Both the position numbers and the translations under genes were made by a program. 62,198 nt of DNA, taken from assembly GCA_015499995.1 (NCBI GenBank), contig JADNRV010000286.1, forward strand, positions 1 through 62,198, written 5' to 3'. Shown piece after piece: positions 56,901 to 62,198 of the stretch (positions are counted from its first letter, which is position 1; the number at the start of each line of letters is the position of its first letter). A model generated the notes under the pieces. It worked only from the letters and a program-made list of their open reading frames with translations. It was not told the origin of the DNA and made no database searches. Source of the DNA: Flammula alnicola. Taxonomy: Eukaryota; Basidiomycota; Agaricomycetes; Agaricales; Strophariaceae.

Positions 56901-59900
56901 GGCAACCACTCGACCTGCAATTCCTGTCACAAATTTAAAAGAGCGCATCGCTGCTCTCGAGCAACGAAATGCAGGAAACGGAGCGTCAAGACCAACGTCT
57001 CCGACAGCGGGCGCTGCACCCATCATTAGCAGTGTTGCCCCTGCTGCGCCCGGGTTTCGTGACAAAATTGCAAAGTTTGAAAGAAAAGGTGGTGTGCCGG
57101 TTCCGAGGGGAAGTTTCGGCTTAGGGGCTCCTCCAGTAGCGGGAGGACCACGAAGGCAAGGAGAACTCTATGGCAATCGCATCCCAGCGCCTGCGAGGAG
57201 TGTCAGCGTTGGGATGCTGCCCATCAGCCGGGCAGGCTCTCCAGTTGGCTCGTTTGTCACAGATTCACCGGAGTCTTCGCCCGGTGCCGGTGCTGGTGAT
57301 CGAAGGTCTTTTTCGCTCTCCAGTGTCATCAGCGACTTGGACGACCAGAGGGATTACACACCTATCTCTTCGCCTACCTTTGCTTTTCCGCTCGACTCTC
57401 CTGAATCCTTGGCGTCAGTCTCGTTTACACCCGAAGCTTCGCCTTCATTGACCTCGAATGGCGACGTCGCAAGTTTCACGAAACCCATTTTGCGTGGAAC
57501 GTCTTTTCAGAAGGCGTTGGAGATAGCGAGAAACGCTGAAATCGCGAAGACAGAAGCACAAGATCCTGTTACGCCAATACCTCGACAACGCTCTGTCGAC
57601 AACCAGGAAGAGGATGAAGTAGAGTCTCCCGAACCCACCCCGGTCATCGTTGTTTCCAGCGAAGATACGCCTCCTGTTATTTTGCATGATTCACCGAGGC
57701 TGGAATCTGACTCTCTTCCAATTGCCGCCTCTCCATCAGAGACTTCGGCTCCCACCTTCACCCCCATTTCAGCACCAGAGCCCGAAGCCTCTTCCGAAAC
57801 TAAATATCAAACGTCAGAGCCAGACACACATGCGGAGATCCATGAAGAGTCACCCGTGGGCCAAGTTCCAGTTATCGAAGTTACTCCATTAACGATCAAG
57901 AAACGAAAATCCACAGACCCTATTCCTGCTCCAGTCGAGGAAAAGATTGCTGAGGTTGCAGAGGCGACACAGGCTATCCCATCTGAAGCTGCTCCTAAAG
58001 CAGAGGAAGAAGCTTCTGGCCCTCATCCTGACGACGACAAACCATCTACTCAACTGACGTTCGTGGTTCATGCGCCTTCACCTACCGAACCTAGTCATGT
58101 CGAAGTTGCATCCGAAGAAACTCATAAACCAATCTCTGCCGAGATAAGTGGCTCAGAAGTACCCATTGTGCAGGTATCCCCGCCTATAGAGCTCCCAATC
58201 GAGACTGCAACGGCCATTGTACAACCTCAGACCAAAACGGTTCGACGTCTGCCTGAAGTTCCGTCACCGCCTCAAATTGTTTTTCATAACGACTACACAT
58301 CGACACAACAAGCAGAGGTCATTAAACCATCGTCAACGGACTCCAACAAGAATGAAGAATTCTCTTCTCGCAAAGCCGCCTTGACTTTGGATTCCCAGGC
58401 ACTCAACGACGACACGTTGATGTCGCCGCCTCTGGTTTCAGGAAACATGTCTGCAATGTCGCTTACAGACGTTTTGAGCAACTACTTTACATCCGAGAAG
58501 GCAAACAGAGAAAGTACATTCCGGACCGCCACTCCTCCTCCGCGTCCGGGTGCATCTCCACTCTCGCCATTCGCCACTCTCGCATATGATGGTCCAGAAT
58601 CGCCCCCAAACCCTACCATCCAAGTCCCTGACCCGCAATCCTTCCTCTCTCCTCCTCCACTCTCCGCGGCTCCATCATCCGGCGGCTCTTCGATGGGTTC
58701 GATGTCGTCTCTTGGCTCTCGACCTATGAGCATGATCGAAACTAGCCCAAGTCGTGTTGCGCGTGCCATGCGCATGACGCCCGCAACTAGTCGGGGTGTG
58801 CCCATGTTTTTACCGCCCAGCAGCGCTCGCCCTAGGAAGTCCGATTTCGTGTATTTCCCCCCTACACCGGACGCTGAAGACACCGAGTTCGGCTCGGCGA
58901 CGCTGCACAAGTCATCGCATTCGTTGTCGTCTGCGGATCCCAGGAATCGTCGGTCCGAGCCTAACCTCACGGATCCGTCGACCTCGACGTTCAGGGCTGT
59001 TGTGCATGGAAAAGTTAAGGAGACTCCCATGTCTGCGACTGTGCCTGTCAACAGGCAGCGACATGTACCCGAGACACCGCAGACGAGGAGAGTTAAGCGA
59101 GATACGGTGCTGGAGCCGCCTCTGAGCCCTGGTCAGGGTGAACTGGCAGCGTTGTTGCAGGAGGCCGTTCTTTTGGAGGACTCTTTGGATAGGGGAGAGC
59201 TTCCTACCGAAATGGCGGTGCAGATGGAGCAGGAAGAGCGAGAGCGGAAGGAGCAAGAGGTTGCGGCTGCGGCTGAAGCGAAGGTGGCGAAGGCAAAGGA
59301 GGACGCAGAACGCAAGAGGATAGCGTTGGCGACTGCACAGCTGCAAGCCAAACGCGACGAGCCGACGGCCGGACGACTGAAGCACACGTTCCTCATTCCG
59401 CTGTCCAAGGCAAGGTCTGTGCATCGCAAGGAGGTCTCGACTTCGCATTCAGAAAGGTTTCCGAATAAACCTGAGAATGATCCAGTCGTGCATCCTAAAT
59501 CTGCTGGGGCTCCTACTGCGAAAGCGGAGTTCCCTCAGAGCAACCAGCTTCGCCGTCCTGTCACTCCGGAGAATAGTACCCAGGAGGCGGAGGCGCCGTC
59601 CAAGTCTCCCAAACCGTCGCGATTTTCGAGTTTCCGCAGGCTGGGCAGCATGTCGCGTCCTAACACCATACACGGAGGCTCTGCCCGCCACAGTAACTCT
59701 ACCTCGTCCGAATTCTCTGAGGATTCTGTGCCTGTTGTTACGCCTCCTGAGGGCAGCCTGGAGTTTACGACTGCGAAGATGTCACCCGTCAGCGAGTTTG
59801 GACATATGGCGAATGGCTCCACGACATCGTTCCCGTCGTTGTCGCCAAAGAAGAGCATCCATAGCATCGGCCGTGCAGCGTCCTTTGCTGAGAAGATGTG

Positions 59901-60631
59901 GTCTCGTGCAAGGACAAGGTCGAATGGTAGTAATCTGAGTGCGACGAGCGAGATGACGGGTAAGTTTGTTATATCGGCCTATATTTATTTTATTGGAAGT
60001 TCTAACGGACTGTATAGATCGCATTCTTGAAGACGTTCCGACCTTACCCCCCATTGGACCTCCTCCAGCCCTCCAACTGCCTCTTCTGCCCCAGCAGGAA
60101 GACACTAGATTGCTAAATCCGCCCAGGAGGTCCGCATCTTTGAAGCGCTCCGTGAACCTTCCTGCAATTCCTACTGAAGCCGTTCCTCCTCTGCCGGCTA
60201 TAACTTCCTCTTCATTCTTCCAGACCAACGCTGCGCATGCCTCTGATATTTCCAGTGATTCCTTCTTGCTGCCTGGTTCCACCGATTCTACGCGTCCGTC
60301 ATCTTGGACTTCGATGTCTTCAGCCGGCTCTCTGCCTTCTCCTCTTTTTGACAAGGCCCTCTTCGACGCCTTCCCGTCGGTACCAGGCACAGTGCCGTTG
60401 CCGTCCTTTACTTCTGTGCATAATATGTCAAGCCGCCCCGTCGACACCAGCAATATGTTGCCAGTTGTGATCGAAAGACCCTCGTTTGATTCTGCTTTAC
60501 TTTCATCTGCTATCCATCTAGTATCTACACACAAATCAGCTTCTACCCCGGTGCCTCAAACCATTCTTAATTCTAGCCGAGCACCTACACCCACACCAAT
60601 GCCGCGTCGCTCTGGCGAGATGGCTCGCTAA
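56901..60631 (+). CDS. Large disordered protein with short conserved N-terminal motifs
   Basis: Main exon about 56901-59959, then 60018-60631 after a 58-bp intron; about 1,220 residues. The first exon is not found, as the open frame has no ATG near its start. Two short motifs near the N-terminus look conserved in form: LKERIAALEQRN (helix) and FRDKIAKFERKGGVPVPRGS, followed by GELYGNRIP. The rest is Pro/Ser/Thr/Glu-rich and phospho-site-like, with a helical Arg/Lys/Glu/Ala segment near residue 800 (EQEERERKEQEVAAAAEAKV). This layout occurs in uncharacterised agaricomycete proteins that may be scaffold or cytoskeleton-linked; I cannot name a function. Confidence 0.8.
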
Positions 60632-61239
60632 GCGAATGCATGGCGAAAGACACCAGAAACCTACTATATCACTATATACACATATCTTACATATTTTGCT
60701 GCTTACTCTTGTTAATCCACTTGCTTTCACTTTCCCCCTTCATCCGATCTACTTATCTTGGATCTCTCTCTGTTCTTGTGATTTTCTTAGGTTTCTTCTG
60801 CAGTCCATGCCTGCCCAGTGCCCACGTTCGTATTTTGGGTTGAAGACGCTTAGTCAGTCTTCCTATGTATTCAGTTTCATATAGTCCAAAACTTCGCATG
60901 CGCAAACCAAACATATATTTCACGCTTTATGTGCAGCATCTCAGATGGTTTCTCACATAATTCACTCACTGCCAGTCACTCAGTTGTAACTTGTGACTCT
61001 GAGTCGCGTCGAGAGGACGCGAGCACGTGATCGACCTGAATCTATGGAAGTTAAAGTTTTGAATAAGCTCTAAGTTTAGCTTTCCTGGCTCGATGTGTTC
61101 CCAACATGATATAAAAATCCTTCTTGCTTTAACACTGACCGCTCCCCAGAGTCTTGAGCGGCTCTCAAGCAATCCTTCGCCTCTGTCGTCCTTAGGCTCC
61201 AACCTGGATCAGACTCAGCTCGGGCCGTAGCCCAACTTG
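60632..61239. other. Intergenic; promoter of the RdRP gene
   Basis: 3' flank of the disordered-protein gene and 5' flank of the RdRP gene. Short hydrophobic frames just past 60632 are the 3' UTR. No repeat or RNA gene recognised. Confidence 0.5.
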
Positions 61240-62198
61240 ATGAATACTCAGGGCTCGGATGATCTCCTTTGGCGGGACTTCAGCGACTTGGAAGCCTTGG
61301 ATTACATCTCGGAGGTCTGTAAATCAACCGCTTAGTGCTTCGTGCTCTTGTTGTAAACTCAACCCTTGACAATGCCTGCAGCCAGAGTCATTCTACGAGG
61401 GCGATATCTCTGCCCTTATCCTCGATTACCAAGAAGAGACTGGTACGTAGATCAAAATCGTCATGGAATATCCAACGTTACTTATTATTTTTCTAGTTAT
61501 ACCGGAGCAGCAAGCTTCTGGTAGTCGGGGTGCAACTGATTCTAAGTCGCTTGGGAAACGAAAAGAGAGTTCGACCTTGTCTGGCGATGACTCTGACGAT
61601 TTTAAAATTCCATCAAAACGGACAAAAACTCAAGACAACGACACCTCAGACTCGCAAACGTCTGCTGACCCTGACACGCCATGTTTAATAGTAAGATAAT
61701 CTTTCGACTTGAGTTTTCTGTGACCGCATATACTCACTTACAACTTAGGCGCACTGCCCGAAAACTCAGCGCCTCATGGAGAGGGTGCAATTATCGCGTG
61801 GCGTCCGTTATGAGCTTGCGCGACTAGTCACATCTGGGAAATTACACTACAGCGATATCACCGAAGAGAAGCTTTTGATCCTGCAAGGTCCAAATGAAAT
61901 TGCAGCTCCAAAGATCGCCCAAGTCTTTCAAAAGGCGAGCTCGTCCGGCGAGGTTACCACTGATCCAGCGTTTGCACAGGAAATAGCCGCGCATGTATGT
62001 TTAATTCACATATCTTTTTACTTATAGCGGCGTCTAAGATTTCGCTTTGTAGTCTCCATGGAAAGAACTTGACCGAGAGGAAGAGGCCCTGTCTCGCGGA
62101 CCTTACGAAGGATTGGGCAACAGTAACGAATATCCCGACTGGTATGGAGGCAAGGTCGAATTCCGCGGGCGTTTGCAGTCCATGGATGGCAAAAAAAA
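61240..62198 (+). CDS. RNA-dependent RNA polymerase, N-terminal part (cut by window edge)
   Basis: Exons 61240-61314, 61382-61442, 61497-61690, 61749-61994 and 62053 to the edge, all in phase. The ATG at 61240 (MNTQGSDDLLWRDF) follows an in-frame stop. After an acidic, Ser-rich leader, the chain reads LSRGVRYELARLVTSGKL, LILQGPNEIAAPKIAQVF, then SPWKELDREEEALSRGPYEG and YPDWYGGKVEFRGRLQSMDG. This order resembles the N-terminal region of fungal quelling-type RNA-dependent RNA polymerases, which make double-stranded RNA for silencing. The catalytic DxDGD motif lies beyond the window, so the assignment rests on N-terminal resemblance recalled from basidiomycete family members. Confidence 0.7.

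Overview
The window is nuclear DNA of a mushroom-forming basidiomycete (Agaricomycete). Evidence: genes are dense with GT-AG introns of roughly 47-120 bp, many microexons occur, and the gene families are typical of that group: expanded FunK1 kinases, single-pass membrane proteins with a lectin-like ectodomain, an F-box protein with a CACG-type cysteine pattern, a basidiomycete-style RNA-dependent RNA polymerase and a CE16 esterase. Exon boundaries below were placed by eye from splice sites and frame continuity. In most multi-exon genes the exon lengths sum exactly to an open frame.

Left third (1-20.4 kb): accessory and repeat-rich. Three related single-pass membrane protein genes plus one more distant one (1-414, 699-2640, 7340-8738, 15353-17055) are separated by transposon remains. 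One of these genes carries a 274-bp TA-flanked MITE inside an exon. A 1,000-bp hAT-type element (8-bp target duplication, 22-bp terminal inverted repeats, decayed hAT dimerisation domain) and an 812-bp Mutator-like element (167-bp inverted repeats, 9-bp target duplication) are complete at both ends. Between 10.6 and 13.7 kb there are several tandem repeats and no convincing gene. A FunK1 kinase fragment lies near 7 kb.

Middle (20.4-43 kb): mostly housekeeping genes. These are a membrane RING protein resembling yeast Asi1/Asi3, a secreted endonuclease/phosphatase-fold enzyme fused to a jacalin-like lectin domain, the acetolactate synthase catalytic subunit (ILV2), a small membrane protein ending in a PPxY motif, an F-box protein, an acylpyruvase of the FAH family, and an eleven-exon SAPS-domain phosphatase regulatory subunit. 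The stretch 29.4-33.0 kb is almost empty.

Right third (43-62.2 kb): a nearly full-length but frameshifted AP-2 mu adaptin pseudogene is followed by a 3.2-kb tandem duplication holding two FunK1 kinases. Then come a CE16 acetylesterase, a Trf4/Cid14-type poly(A) polymerase, a large disordered protein, and the first five exons of an RNA-dependent RNA polymerase that runs off the right edge.

The most notable signals are the recurring C-terminal PPxY motif in four neighbouring membrane proteins (possible Rsp5/Nedd4-ligase targets), the in-frame MITE insertion that adds one stop codon, the AP-2 mu pseudogene with retained introns, and the poly(A) polymerase lying close to an RNA-dependent RNA polymerase.
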